A stretch of 64,000 bases of DNA from positions 15,069,606 to 15,133,605 of the forward strand of contig NC_088305.1 in assembly GCF_032854445.1 (NCBI RefSeq), given 5' to 3'. The position numbers were made by a program, and so were the translations under genes. This document shows positions 1 to 11,394 of the stretch, piece by piece. The stretch comes from Liolophura sinensis. Taxonomy: Eukaryota; Mollusca; Polyplacophora; Chitonida; Chitonidae. The notes under the pieces are model-generated. The model was not told where the DNA came from. It made no database searches and saw only the letters and a list, made by a program, of their open reading frames with translations. Positions within the stretch are counted from its first letter, which is position 1. Every line of letters begins with the position of its first letter.

Positions 1-1560
1 TATCCACTGGACCAGTTTTCTTATGATTAATTTCTCCAACAATTTAGGTTTATTAGAGCGCATGTCAAATGGATTCAACAAAGGCGAAACTGAGACGAAA
101 TCATAACAGTGATACGCTGGATTTCCAACAAAAGGGCCGTAATTCTGCACGGTTCTTCCACCGGGCACAAACGTTTTTTTTGTTTTTTTTTTCAAAAGAA
201 CTTTCTTTGCCTGCATTCTTTGCATTCTTCCACTGCAAAGCGCCTCAGTCTATGACACGTACCCCTAAATTACACGACTCTGTTATAGAAATGCATGGTT
301 GCTATCTTCTTGCGACAGCTTAACCATCATGGATTTATGACTTCAGTCATATCCAGTAAAATGCCAGTTTTCTAAATCGGCGAACTTTTTCTTTCGTTTC
401 CAGTTAGAATAAGGCATTATGACCTGGCACACACAGGTTCCTGTTAAGGCGAACACGAACTTGTCTGAAAGGCTTATGTGGTATTTAACATTCAACTGTT
501 CAAACGGTAAATTGCATACGACATCATCACGTAAATATCATGACAAGATTCACCTTCATACGCATATGCAGACGGAAGAGATGAACTCAGGATTGGGGAG
601 TCCTGACTAAAGTACCTGGGTGCATCCATGAAATAGAACAGCCTGAATTCATGAATCTCAGCCTAAGCTCAAGTGATGTGGTGTATACATAGACCCTTAT
701 CTCAAAGTTCTCCTGCCAGTCTTTAGACTAAAACAGCTTCGTGCTAAATCCAGCGAGCAAGCTGGAACTTGGTTGATTTGAACCGTGTTGATAATGACTG
801 TATGCTGACAGATATTGCACTTCAAATGCTTTGCGTAAATAAAATATTTTTGAGTAGGGCGTAAAATATGAGTCAAACAAATAAATAAATAAAATGCTTA
901 GCGAAACTGATCCCTTGTGACAAAAAAAAGACGTCGAAAATGTTTCGGATCCGTCATAGCAGCGCAGGCGATTACTGCAACATAAGTATGAGCTTGAGTT
1001 CTGAGTAAAATTCCTGATTTAAATCAACTTATTGCTAATCTGATTTGTGATTAGAAGACATGCACGCATCTATCCAGTTATCGGTCCACCTCCGCATATT
1101 ATATACTAAACGCATACTGCTTACAGCGCATGCACTGCTTTGTGTTTTCGCTTACATCACTGACACCTTACAAGAAAAATTTCTTCAGAAATTTCGAACG
1201 AGGCTAAAGTCAATTGCGTCACGGCGATGAGGCAGGAATGTGACAGAAAACCCTGTCTCAACTTTTGTTTCTATTAATACTTGATAATTATTAAGTATTC
1301 ACTTAGTCTTTATCTAATGTAGGCAAAACATGACCCTCCAGCGGACACCTAAAACAAATTTATTGATGAATCCTTATTATAGGCCCGCGCGAGGATATTA
1401 GCGGTGAAGCTTACAGAAGCCTCCAAGCGTGTCACTGGTTCCAAAGCTTATGCTTGCATGTCTAGTAGAGGTAGAGTGGCGCATGCGCTGTAAGGAATAT
1501 GCATTTCGAACATTGAAATATTATTCTTGCACTTGACAATAATAATATTAAAACGTAATG
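1..1560. other. Intergenic DNA without a recognisable gene
   Basis: I see only short, unsupported reading frames here. There is a T-rich run near 175-190 and scattered AT-rich sequence. No SINE, tandem array or splice-supported exon was recognised. Confidence 0.5.
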
Positions 1561-1563
1561 GGT

Positions 1564-1683
1564 TACAAAGCGTGACATTATGTGAACAAACTGTGCCATT
1601 ATGTGACAAACCGTGCCATTATGTGACAAACCGTGCCATTAGGTGACAAACCGTGCCATTAGGTGACAAACCGTGCAGTTAGT
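1564..1683. repeat. Minisatellite, 20-bp unit, about 6 copies
   Basis: The unit resembles TGACAAACCGTGCCATTAGG, with GTGACATTATGTGA variants at the left edge. The copies are direct repeats. No coding role is visible. Confidence 0.85.
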
Positions 1684-1689
1684 TTCCAT

Positions 1690-2935
1690 GTCAGATCGTG
1701 ACGCAATCATACGGTTAGTTCACACATGCATATCTCGGCTGCACCAGGTATATATATTTACAAATATAGCCCAGACTATATATATATATTCACTTATGAT
1801 AAACACATAAATGCACTCCTGAATTTCGCTTGACCTTGAACAGTATCTGTAAAAGTTGACCGATTTAATAATGACGTCACTGACCAATTTCCATGTGCAG
1901 CCCAAGTGTAGACTACTCGTGATTGGTTGATTGTAAGTAGGTCATTTCTCCGTGATTCCGTTTGAGTACATGGGTTATAATCGAGGACCTATGGCTGTTT
2001 TGTGTATTGCAACCAGATTAAGACCCTGAAGTTCTGACTTACTAGAAACAGCAAAACAGCTGTCGTTTATTGATATCCGGAAAGATGGCTTCCAGTATCT
2101 TTGCCACGCTTCTTTATAATGTTGTCTAATTCCGTTTAACCATGCAGGAGCTAGGGGACGTAGGCCTATATTCATCGTGTGGAATTAGATCGACACGTTG
2201 GATATATGGACAGTGGTAAATCAGTTCGCAACAGAAATGCATATTTTCATTTTATATACTAGCATGGTCCACGATTTGAGTAATGATTTCATTCATTCAC
2301 CTAGGACATACCTAGGTACCTGCGTTTTCCCAACATCATTGAAAAATGTTGATTGCTTCTCTTTGTACGATTCCTTCCTGATTTCATACTTCATATACTT
2401 TCTTAGTTCTTTGGTGCTTTTTGTTAAACGTCGTTTTAGGGATTTGAACTGGCAATTATTGACTTGGAAGGTCCAGTTTTGTTGACGGCTGATATACGAA
2501 AGTGTTGTTCGTTATAATTAAACAAAATCTACATTTTCATGTAATGCGCACAGAAATGTTACGTGACATATTTCACCGAGAAAAATAATATTTTCTTATT
2601 TTACTTATTAAAATACTTACACACAAGAATAAAAAATAATATCTATATATGTTTCGTTCGTTTCATACATAAACAGTTTAAATTTTTTTCTACAACTGTA
2701 TGTGACGGCTGCTGTAAACATTTTGTTTTTAGTTGTTTCTTTTACATTGGGTCATGCTGGCAAATTCAGCTTACTTTAACTACACATGTGAAAAAACGCC
2801 TGACCAATAGAAATTTGAATAGTCGCATATTGGATATCCACCCCTAACATATTGGAAATAAAATTTAAAATCCCAAAACATATCCTTTTAGAATAAATGA
2901 CGGCTTGGTGAAAAAGATACCTCACATCCGGAATG
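1690..2935. other. Upstream intergenic DNA of the first peptide gene
   Basis: AT-rich sequence with a short (TA)-rich patch near 1749-1790. Reading frames here are short and lack supporting splice sites or homology. It ends at the candidate core promoter of the peptide gene. Confidence 0.45.
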
Positions 2936-2942
2936 GACTTGC

Positions 2943-2948
2943 TATAAA
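2943..2948 (+). promoter_or_regulatory. TATA box of the two-domain cysteine-rich peptide gene
   Basis: TATAAA lies 73 bases before the start codon at 3016. An initiator-like TTCACAC sits at 2971-2977, about 30 bases downstream, which is the normal TATA-to-start distance. This predicts a 5' UTR of roughly 45 bases. It is inferred from spacing only. Confidence 0.55.
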
Positions 2949-3015
2949 TGTCGGAACCAAACAAGCCAAGTTCACACATCCTTTTCACGCAGTTGTGTTG
3001 CTGTGTTGAATCACT

Positions 3016-5803
3016 ATGGTAAACATCCGGGGTTGTCTCCTCCTTGTGTCTGTTGTGGCGCTGAGCATTACGGAAATTTGTAAGTATACTAACATATACT
3101 ATACAGACTTCATTCAGCATTATAATCACAGATACAATGCTTCTGCGGACCGTCACTCACAGGTTGGTGTTAGGCTATAAGGTACCGTCCACAACATTTT
3201 CGTGGTGATTCGGATCGTAATCCGGATCCAGGAAGTCTTTAAACGATTTTCCACCTGTAAGAGATAGGACAGAAACTCAAAATATTGCCCCTTTGTGCTT
3301 GAGGGAAATGTGCATTTTGCTCTGGCGGGGGTTTGCACTTTTGGCAATTCTTTTCCTCACTGATTCATTCGACGAAAGCGTCATCCTCACCGAAGCCGAT
3401 TGAGTCTGACCAGTGAGGTCACAGGTTCGAATCCAGGCCCGACAATGGCGCATGTAGTTGCATCTTTAAGTCACAAGTTTTATAAGGTACCTGACGGAAA
3501 AGGTGGTTGGGTGGTGGTTTTCTTTGGGGTCTGACAGGTTGTCTATATGAACATACAGCAGAGGCAGTTTAATTAATATTTTACTAAATACGGCGTAAAA
3601 TATGGTAGGCTAAAGTGTTAAATGTTTCGTTGTAGGCGACAGACGTATTAAAGAATAAATAGCGAAAAACCTGCGGATGGATGTGGGTATCCCCGGGCTC
3701 TGCAGCCCGGTTCAAATAATTCAAATAATATAAAATACTGAATGCTTGCAACAGTGGCCAGATAGATCTTCTTTGCATACCCAGAGTATACGACGCAAAG
3801 CTTTAATAATAATAAAAAAAATAATAAATCTAGACGTCAAAACAGACATTTGTAAATTAGCCGTCGATCAAAATGGACGTTCTGGGTCAATAATCCCAAG
3901 ACCAATTTCCGATGCAACATTCAAAATATTTATGAAATAAAAATTTAGGACGGTTTCATGCGAAGAGAAGCAGTCAAAAGATTTTATTTATGATGGAATT
4001 AAATCCCTATCCATCATGTGTCATCGTAGTTTATAATTTACCTACTTATTTGACTTTTTGTACTCAATATTTTACTTATACGTTGGCAGCAAGCGTTATG
4101 TTGGCAGGAAACCGTGCAGAGCCAGGGAGGAAACCCGCCACCATCCGCACTTTGTAGTTTGTAAGATGTCGATAATCTAAATGTGTATCCAAATATGTTT
4201 TATTTAACATATTTCGCTGCATTCACCTTCTTAAACACAACTCTCACAACTCACCACTACAACATGATAAATAAATGCATAAATAAATACATTAATAATC
4301 ACATAAAGTAATACTTTAAAATACAAGTATTTATTATTCAATTGTTTCATATTATTTACATGGGAATTTGCACAGATTTGTGTGGTTCCACATATTTGAA
4401 AACTACTGCTTGTCTTTACTCGGCATAAGACTGACAGAAGCCTGTATACATGTACGTGTATAATGTTTCCGACTTTCTTAGGAGTTTGGGTGAAACATAA
4501 ATGGAGCTATCTACTCGACTTAAGACAATGTTCCCAATACTTCTACTCCTTATGTATTATCCTGGGATATATGCATCGCACTATATGCGGAAATGTTATG
4601 TAGATAAGCCTAATCATACAGTTTGATGCTGACTGGATTTGCGGAGATTTGGAGTAGCCCACTGGTTGTAAAACTTTTTGTACTGTAATATGTTAGGCCA
4701 AATCTTAACACCATAGTACGACACACTCCATAGTAAATACAAACTAAACGTTTCATGTATCCTTTAAACTACCGTGCATGCCCAGCTTTACCTTTACCAC
4801 TATCCATTATTTCCCATATCTTTCAGCCGCTGATTACAGATGTCGTAATCAGGGTGGCACTTGTCAGTACGATGGTTTAAATTGTCTGGGGGGATACGTG
4901 AGCAACCTGTGTAATGGAGGAACTCGCCGGAGATGTTGTATGCCTTCAGGTAAGAACCCAGTCAGGAAGAAGTGAAGACAAGACATTTTGCAGTTAAAAG
5001 CTTTAAACCAAGTTCAGGCGATGCGTTTTGTCCAGTTAATGAGACCATCGCTTGAAATAGTTCATTCAGCTACCCGAATTCGACAGGTCGATTCGACTAC
5101 CGCTCTGTGCAAACGCGGCTTTAGGTGTGCGCCGGCAAAACGGACACGCCCATTTGAACTGTCCACATCTCTCTTTCATATATGTGTGCAGGTGACTTCA
5201 AAAATCAAACCTTTATTTCGATTCTAACACACTCGAATATTTGTTAAGAAGATATCTAATTCGTTGAATATTTAATTACATTTCGTAACTGAATGGCAAC
5301 AAAGCTAATGTCTCTCGGAATAAAACTTTCCAGTTTTTGGGCAAGTTAATTTAACATAAGCACCAGGTACTTGGCAAGTTGCCAACTGACTTATGCAGAT
5401 TTTACCTGAGCTGATTCTGGCCAATGCTTTTTGGGTGAAAAATTGTGGTGTGTTAGAATCGTAATTTTTTCGTAAACCAACATGCTGATTATCACTCTGA
5501 TAATCAACAATAGTGTCCTACTTGTATAATGATGTACATTCTGGTGAGGAAAAGCTTTTTTCCTCGCAGATCTCAAACATGTCAGAATATTTCTTGGATC
5601 ATTAGTCTTTTTCATTAGTTTTTTAAAATGTGGAAAAATGCTTGTAGTTTCATCTTTGCTTCCCCTGCCTTTCAGGTCATGACCCTGACTACAGATGTCA
5701 CAGGGTACGTGGTACTTGTCAGTATGACGGATTGTATTGTCGAGGAGGATACAGAAGTTACCTGTGTAGCGGTGGAACTCACAGGCGATGTTGTCTGTCT
5801 TAA
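3016..5803 (+). CDS. Secreted peptide with two tandem six-cysteine (defensin-like) domains
   Basis: Spliced gene with coding exons 3016-3079, 4827-4949 and 5676-5803, and a probable 3' UTR exon from 6426. All junctions are GT-AG and phase 1. The product is about 104 residues. Exon 1 encodes a signal peptide (MVNIRGCLLLVSVVALSITE). Exons 2 and 3 each encode one domain with identical spacing C-x6-C-x6-C-x8-C-x7-CC, sharing the motifs DYRC, GTCQYDGL, GGY, LC.GG and RRCC. The terminal CC recalls beta-defensins, although C2-C3 and C3-C4 spacings differ. The GTCQ...GGY...CC pattern is also reminiscent of small Cys modules found beside peptidoglycan-active enzymes. The many Arg residues make it cationic. 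An antimicrobial or other host-defence role is likely but inferred. The ATG was chosen because it opens the signal peptide and is followed by a consensus donor in the right phase. Confidence 0.8.
3378..3600 (+). mobile_element. Degenerate tRNA-derived SINE in intron 1
   Basis: A Pol III B-box-like GGTTCGAATCC lies at about 3423-3433. The sequence ends with TACGGCGTAAAATATGG, like the 3' ends of other SINEs here. The A box is poorly preserved. Confidence 0.4.
4042..4151 (-). mobile_element. SINE family A fragment in intron 1
   Basis: It carries the 3' half of the family in reverse orientation: TTTACTTATACG, GGCAGGAAACC, CAGAGCC, and AAACCCGCCACCATCCGCA. The tRNA-like head is missing. Confidence 0.75.
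4827..4949 (+). CDS. Exon 2 of the peptide gene: first six-Cys domain
   Basis: Acceptor CATATCTTTCAG and donor CCTTCAG/GTAAG bound a 123-base exon, exactly 41 codons, with phase 1 at both ends. Such a symmetric exon can be duplicated without breaking frame. It encodes the domain beginning ADYRC and ending RRRCCMPS. Confidence 0.82.
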
Positions 5804-5804
5804 G
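5676..5804 (+). CDS. Exon 3 of the peptide gene: second six-Cys domain and stop
   Basis: Acceptor CCTGCCTTTCAG and donor TTAAG/GTAAG. It is a diverged copy of exon 2, two residues longer at the front (GHDPDYRC). The TAA stop at 5801-5803 occupies the position of the Ser codon TCA in exon 2, just before the donor. The junction follows the stop by one base, so the downstream exon should not trigger nonsense-mediated decay. Confidence 0.8.
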
Positions 5805-5983
5805 GTAAGAATTCAAGTTTTCTTTGAGTAATGTTTGATTAAAAGTAATATTTACTGTTGCCAACGAGGCAGTAAAGTACTAACTGTTACACAAACTTTA
5901 CAAATGTCCTAGGGGCAAAGACCACGAAATTATTTTCGTCGCTTTCAGTCATTGTCACCGTTCAACAAGACGGGGCAGGTGTG

Positions 5984-6205
5984 ACCATGGCATGCTGCCT
6001 CATCGAAAGATACATGACATGCTGCCTCGCTGAAGGACATGACATGCTGCCTCACTGAAAGATCCTGGCATGCTGCCTCACTAAAGACACATGGCATGCT
6101 GGGCCAGTGAAAGGCACATGGCTTGCTGCTACATCGAAAGGCACATCGCCTGCTGCCTCATTGAAGACACCTGACAAGCTGCCTTACTGAAAGACATGCT
6201 AGCAC
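5984..6205. repeat. Minisatellite of about 33 bp in intron 3
   Basis: About six to seven diverged copies of GACATGCTGCCTCACTGAAA with a variable spacer. It lies between the second Cys-domain exon and the probable 3' UTR exon. Confidence 0.8.
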
Positions 6206-6425
6206 ATCCAGTCAAGGTGTAAAGAGAGCTAACAAACCAATAGTACGGCATAACACAGTGTGCTGATCATCAATCTGTGGAGACGTAAAAGGGGAATTTG
6301 AAGTTATGAAAACAATTACACTTGACGGAAACATATTTTTTTCTAAATTATTGTTTAAGGATGTTCTCTTGCACGCGGGAAATATATGTGTTTACCTGAA
6401 CTAATGTTTATTATTCATGTTGCAG

Positions 6426-6960
6426 GGCGGAGGTGAGGTTTATCAACGGGAACATGTATATGGAGACCTCAAGAGGACAACTGCTCTGGGAATTTAAAAA
6501 CGACCGCAATATTATGAAACATACCCCAACTTAACTTTATATAGGCCTATTGTCCGCACAAACATAATCGTATTCACATTTTCTTCCGTTATACAGTAAA
6601 CGCTAATTAGCACGAAAGTGTTCAAATTATCGGACATATACCTACCACAACTTATGAGAAAAAAACGAATGATGGCTGGGATGTATTACTTTCATACTGT
6701 CATTACAATAAGATATCTTTATTGCGTGTAGCCTATTTGATACCCTATACTGTAATACGTGTATAATGGGGCAGTGTGCAAATAATACAAGAAACGTGCA
6801 TGGGTAAAAGGCATTCATTCGCCTAGAATATACCTTCTGTTATAGAGGAATATGTTTGCGTCACTTCCACCACATGTACATAAGATCATTTATCTATTTT
6901 TTCACATTACCATGTGAATAAATGTCTTTTGAAAAATCTGTAATAAATGTCACCATCACA
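6426..6960 (+). other. Probable 3' UTR exon of the two-domain peptide gene
   Basis: Acceptor TTCATGTTGCAG ends at 6425 and follows the phase-1 donor at 5805. Since the stop is already in exon 3, this exon would be non-coding; reading through would also stop within three codons. It ends near two AATAAA signals. Confidence 0.5.
6917..6947 (+). terminator. Two poly(A) signals (AATAAA)
   Basis: AATAAA occurs at 6917-6922 and 6942-6947, about 500 bases into the predicted 3' UTR exon. Cleavage would fall near 6960-6970. Confidence 0.55.
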
Positions 6961-7048
6961 TGCGTGTACACGTGTATCGTACTCACGTGTATCGTACTCA
7001 CGTGTTTACGTCGTCTGTTTCACTCAGTGAACCATTCCAGTGACAAAT

Positions 7049-7140
7049 ATTATTTATTTGATTAGTGTTTTTATGCCGTATTCAAGAATATTTCACTTAT
7101 ACAAGGGCGGCAGCACTATGGTGGGAGGAAAGCTGTGAGT
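7049..7140 (-). mobile_element. SINE family A 3' fragment
   Basis: Contains TTATTTGATTAGTGTTTTTATGCCGTATTCAAGAATATTTCACTTATAC in diverged form followed by GGTGGGAGGAAA. Only the 3' third of the family remains. Confidence 0.75.
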
Positions 7141-7919
7141 TAACGCATAATGGCAGGAATGTATGCAGGTCAGTTTGCTTTCAATATATTACCATGAGCT
7201 TTGTCTCTACCCCGTAGTTCAGTTTTATTAGTTGGTCTTATATATGAAGTGTTAATTTCTAGAAGGCGTAGTGTTGTAGGCGTTGTTTAAAATGTTGTCG
7301 TCATAGTCTGAAGTGTTGATGGCGTAGTTTAAAGTGTTAATGGCTGTCTCGGTGTATAGACTGTCTGTTTTCGCCCCAAACCTGGAGAAATGAGGTGGGT
7401 CGCCTGTTTGAATCCAGCCCTCGCTGTTACACATGCCATCTCATGTAAGAACCAGTTTTCCTTCATCCATGAAATCTAGCCCCACTCACATAAATGAAAT
7501 ATTCTGAAGTATAATATTAAGAGTAATCAAAGTCATGGCTGTTCAGGTTTTGTCTTCGAATTCTCCCGGGGCTTTTCATGATGTTAACTGTGATTTTCCC
7601 AGGGAGATGTAAATGATGCTGGTCCGTAAAGTATCTGTACTAGGCCTCATCTACTCGCCACGTTACCTTACAGGATTCCGTCAAATACGTCTTTCAACAC
7701 TCGTCGATAACTGAAAAAACAAAACACAAATAACCTGCTGATACCGCCAACTATAATCTGGGATTAAAACAGACTGTCTTAATCTCAGCTATAAATAACA
7801 GATTTTCCCGCTTTTATTCTTTTAAGCAATATTATGCGCAAACAATGAGATAACTGTGGCCAGTCGCATCATTTCAAAGACGTTTATTATATTTATTGCG
7901 ACTCATTCGTTGGGAAGTC

Positions 7920-7922
<3 letters not shown>

Positions 7923-7994
<72 letters not shown>
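7923..7994. repeat. (TA)n microsatellite, 72 bp
   Basis: Uninterrupted TA dinucleotide repeat. It creates a meaningless run of Ile-Tyr codons in translation. Confidence 0.97.
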
Positions 7995-8000
<6 letters not shown>

Positions 8001-8156
8001 CGCCTTGTCAACTTTCTATATCATAGTCCAACAGCAGTTTTCAAACTTCATGCTATTACACAGAATACATATGTGTGTGTACTGTTAGAGGAGACTGTCA
8101 GGCGTAAGCGACGAGAAAAAAGCGACCTGACAAAATGGAAGCCTCAAGGTTTTATC

Positions 8157-8500
8157 TACCCGCCCGGATAGCCCGGTAGAGCGTCCGCCTCTGGAGCGGT
8201 AGATCCAGGGTCAATCCTGGGTCGAGTCACACCTAAGACTTTCAAAGGAGGAAGTTGAAACTTCTTCGCTTGACGTTCAGCATGAAGGGGATAGTGCAAC
8301 GACTGGTTGACCCGTATCAGAGTAATGGTTCGGGCGGTGCGGCTTACTTGCCTTCGGTAAGGAGTCTCAGTGAAGCAGCACTAGATAAAAGAGCGGTGGA
8401 AATCCGTCCTGCAACAAGGAGGTACATTACATATACCCTAAGGATTCCTTCGGCGTCATATGACTGAAAAATTGTTCAGCGCGACGTTAAACTCACTCAC
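8157..8500 (+). mobile_element. Full-length SINE family B with target-site duplication
   Basis: The head has a tRNA-like GGATAGC...GGTAGAGCG A box and a GGGTCAATCCTGG B box. The tail is GACGTTAAACTCACTCACTC. The 13-base direct repeat TCAAGGTTTTATC flanks it at 8144-8156 and 8501-8513, showing retroposition. The body holds an open frame (8255-8467) also open in the copies at 32.3 and 39.2 kb. Confidence 0.9.
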
Positions 8501-8805
8501 TCAAGGTTTTATCGCAAATAATCGCTTTAAGCTGGTCACACACTAGGCGGATTTTTTCGCTCGTACAAGCGTAGTTTGTGAATTTCTAAAAATCCGCTTC
8601 GCTAATCAGTTTCGTTTACAGCCAGTCACCACATCACGTCACAAGAGAACATCTCATACCGCTGATGTACCCATTCATGTACATGTATAGCCTACATGTA
8701 CCGGTAATACCGGTACCGCTGCCTTCTGTCATGGTATAGGTGTAAATATGTCAAAAATCTCCAACTGGCGTGACCGGGTTTGAACTCGAGGCCCTCGGCC
8801 CCAGG

Positions 8806-9160
8806 ATCACGACGCGATCACAGACTTAATTCAAAATTTCAATTCACTCAAAAATTGTTATTTCTGATGCAACAAGGCATACAGAACTTTTTAATACAGG
8901 CGACGTAGTGCGATATAGCGAATGTCACGTAAAGGCTTCCATACGTGTGTCCCACAGCTATTGAAAGACAAGCTTGGAAACCAATCTTTCAATACCTGTT
9001 TCCTATGGTTAAATATCATCACGTACAATGTTGTCACTGTGAAAAGAATTACCCACAACGAATTTTACTTTAAAGAAAAAGACCTGTAAAAATCATAACT
9101 AAGTAAACCACTTAAAACTTAGATCTTAAATCTAAGGTGGACTTTATGGATCATACTATC
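8806..9160. mobile_element. MITE-like element related to the one at 15.4 kb
   Basis: Starts with CCCCAGGATCACGACGCGATC and ends near AACTTAGATCTTAAATCTAAGG. The internal AAAATTTCAATTCACTCAAAAA followed by TTGTTATTTC matches the 15.4-kb element. The ends are diverged. Confidence 0.45.
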
Positions 9161-10200
9161 AAAGGTGAGGAACTCTGACGTCATATCAAATTTATCCAAC
9201 TCTAATCACGACACTGAATGTGACAAAAAGTCTATTTACCCACGAGTGAAGGATTACTGAAATAATGTTCCGCAAACTTCTTTCCTTCTGGTGAACATCA
9301 GGGAGAAAGGTGATCAGAACTCCTAGATACCTTCAGCATTGCCCATAAAGCCCGCCATATTTTTCAAATATTTGAATGCCTTTCAACACTCTCAAAAAAA
9401 AAAAAATTGAAAAAATAACCGAAAGTATTTTTACGCATAGTTTTCACTTGTGTTTATGATGAACCTTACCTCATTTTTTAGTTTTCTTTTACTTTAGTAA
9501 TACGTTATCATTTGACATCGGTTGTCATAGACTGAACAGACATATACTGTATTTGTAATCCTTCATATTAACCGTTACGCAAGTTTCCCGAAATACTGCT
9601 GTGAAATGATCACGTCCCAAAATGGGCTTAATTTAGTTGTTGTGGGGGTACTCCCTCATTGTACTGAACAAAGATCATTTCCTTTCAAACAGTCGAGCTA
9701 GTTCATTCATCGTAACTAATAACTGTTACGTTTCCACAGAGGCTTCCATGCCTATATCTTTATCTAAAATATGTCCATGATTTCTAAAAAAAAAAAACAA
9801 TTTTCGAATAAATTAAAATACCGAAATGGAGTATCACAATGCTGAAAAATGGCCGTCATCCTACACGGACACCTTCTGAAGCTGATAAATGAAATTTGGA
9901 AGCGTATCAACAAAAGCATCAAAAATGCGTCCTCTCGGTATATGCATCTTCATGCCAACAACACCATCGCACCTTGTACCTTGATTAAAATGAAGACGAG
10001 TTTATTGAGCGCATATATGCTTTAGCATTATGCTAAGTTTATTGGCGGAGCAACAAGATATTGGAACGCCTAAGATAAGTCACCCATTACGTCAAGTTTT
10101 CTTAGAAGGATGGAGACCTATTCTTTTCACAATGTATGGATGCCCCCACAAAAGATGCAAATCAAAAGAAATTTACCCCTACATGTTCATGGTCTGCCAC
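9161..10200. other. Intergenic DNA, nothing recognised
   Basis: AT-rich, with short A runs near 9400 and 9788. A frame from 10030 (100 codons) runs into the SINE at 10211 and has no recognisable homology. Confidence 0.45.
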
Positions 10201-10210
10201 CAAAAACGCC

Positions 10211-10490
10211 TGGGGGTCTCCGTGGCTCAGTCAATTAGCGCGCTAGCGCAGCTTAATGATCCAGAAGCCTCTCACCAATGCGGTCGCTGTGAGTTCAAGT
10301 CCAGCTCACGCTGGCTTCCTCTCCGACCGTAAGTAGGAAGGTCTGCAGCAACCTGCGGATGGTCGTGGGTCACCCCCCCCCCCTCCCCCCGGGGTTTGCC
10401 CGGTTTCCTCCGATCATAATGCTGGCCGCCGTCGTATAAGTGAAATATTCTTATGTACGGCGTAAAACGCCAATCAAATAAATAAATAAA
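10211..10490 (+). mobile_element. Full-length SINE family A
   Basis: tRNA-like head with TGGCTCAGTCAATTAGCGCG (A box) and GAGTTCAAGTCC (B box). The conserved body is GGCTTCCTCTCCGACCGTAAG onward and the 3' end is GGCGTAAAACGCCAATCAAATAAA. Flanking CAAAAACG at 10201-10208 and 10491-10498 is a likely target-site duplication. A C-rich run interrupts the body near 10372-10389. Confidence 0.92.
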
Positions 10491-11189
10491 CAAAAACGTC
10501 AAGAAGGCGTTCAGACATTACAAGGCTGGCGATTCCTAGATATGATCCGCTTGGTTTAATAAATGCTAGTTTTCTTCTACAATTCGTGATTCCTAAAATC
10601 TGTAAAACCAACTGGAACTGCATCTTTATCTTAACCGGAATTACAGATTACATGAGGCTGACGTCGCTATTAATACAGGACAAAACTATTTCTATATGTT
10701 TAGTGTATATGCACGATGGCTGAACTGTCTATCAAGATCATGACGTTCACAGTGCAAAGAAGCGATAACACAGTAGGTTTCCTTATAGAAGGACGATAGT
10801 GGGGCTTGAACGTAAAACAGTCACACACAACAATATAGTCCATCGGTATCGAACGGCATCAGCCTTCAGAGTCTTCGTTTTCGAGAACAAACTTTTCTCG
10901 ATGACAATCGACATCAGGGAAACGACAATACGAATAGTCAAACTGAGCAGACCTGCAATAAGCCTCGTGTACTGTTCACACTGCTAGACAGACATATTTT
11001 ATTACTTACAAATCATAAATGGATATATAAATAGGAAGATAGTCTATCATATCTTAACGGAGCTATTCAGCTGGTAGATGAAATGATTTCCATACCGAAT
11101 GGTCATTATTTCTGGTGATAAGTTTTTGATAAAAACATCTCCCTTTCACCGCTTCTCTAGAGCGCTGATCAACTTCGGAAGGCAGCACC

Positions 11190-11394
11190 ACGCAATGACT
11201 CAGGCGCCTCGCACCAGTGCGGTGGCTATGAGTTCATGTCCAGCTCAAGCTGGTTTACTCTCCGGTCGTGCGTGGGAACGTCCGTCAGCAGCCTGTGGAT
11301 AGTAGTGGGTTTCCCCTAGACCGTCGACGTATAAGTGAAATATTCTTGAGTACCGGTAGAGCGTACATGTGAATCACCCGTCAAATAAATAAAC
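11190..11394 (+). mobile_element. SINE family A, diverged copy
   Basis: Retains CTCGCACCAGTGCGGTGGC, a B-box-like GAGTTCATGTCCAGCTC, CAGCAGCCTGTGGATAGTAG and GTATAAGTGAAATATTCTTG. The head is degraded. Confidence 0.8.

Noticed and set aside
5391-5864. 157-codon minus ORF over the second Cys exon
   Set aside because: Antisense shadow of the peptide gene; no family resemblance.
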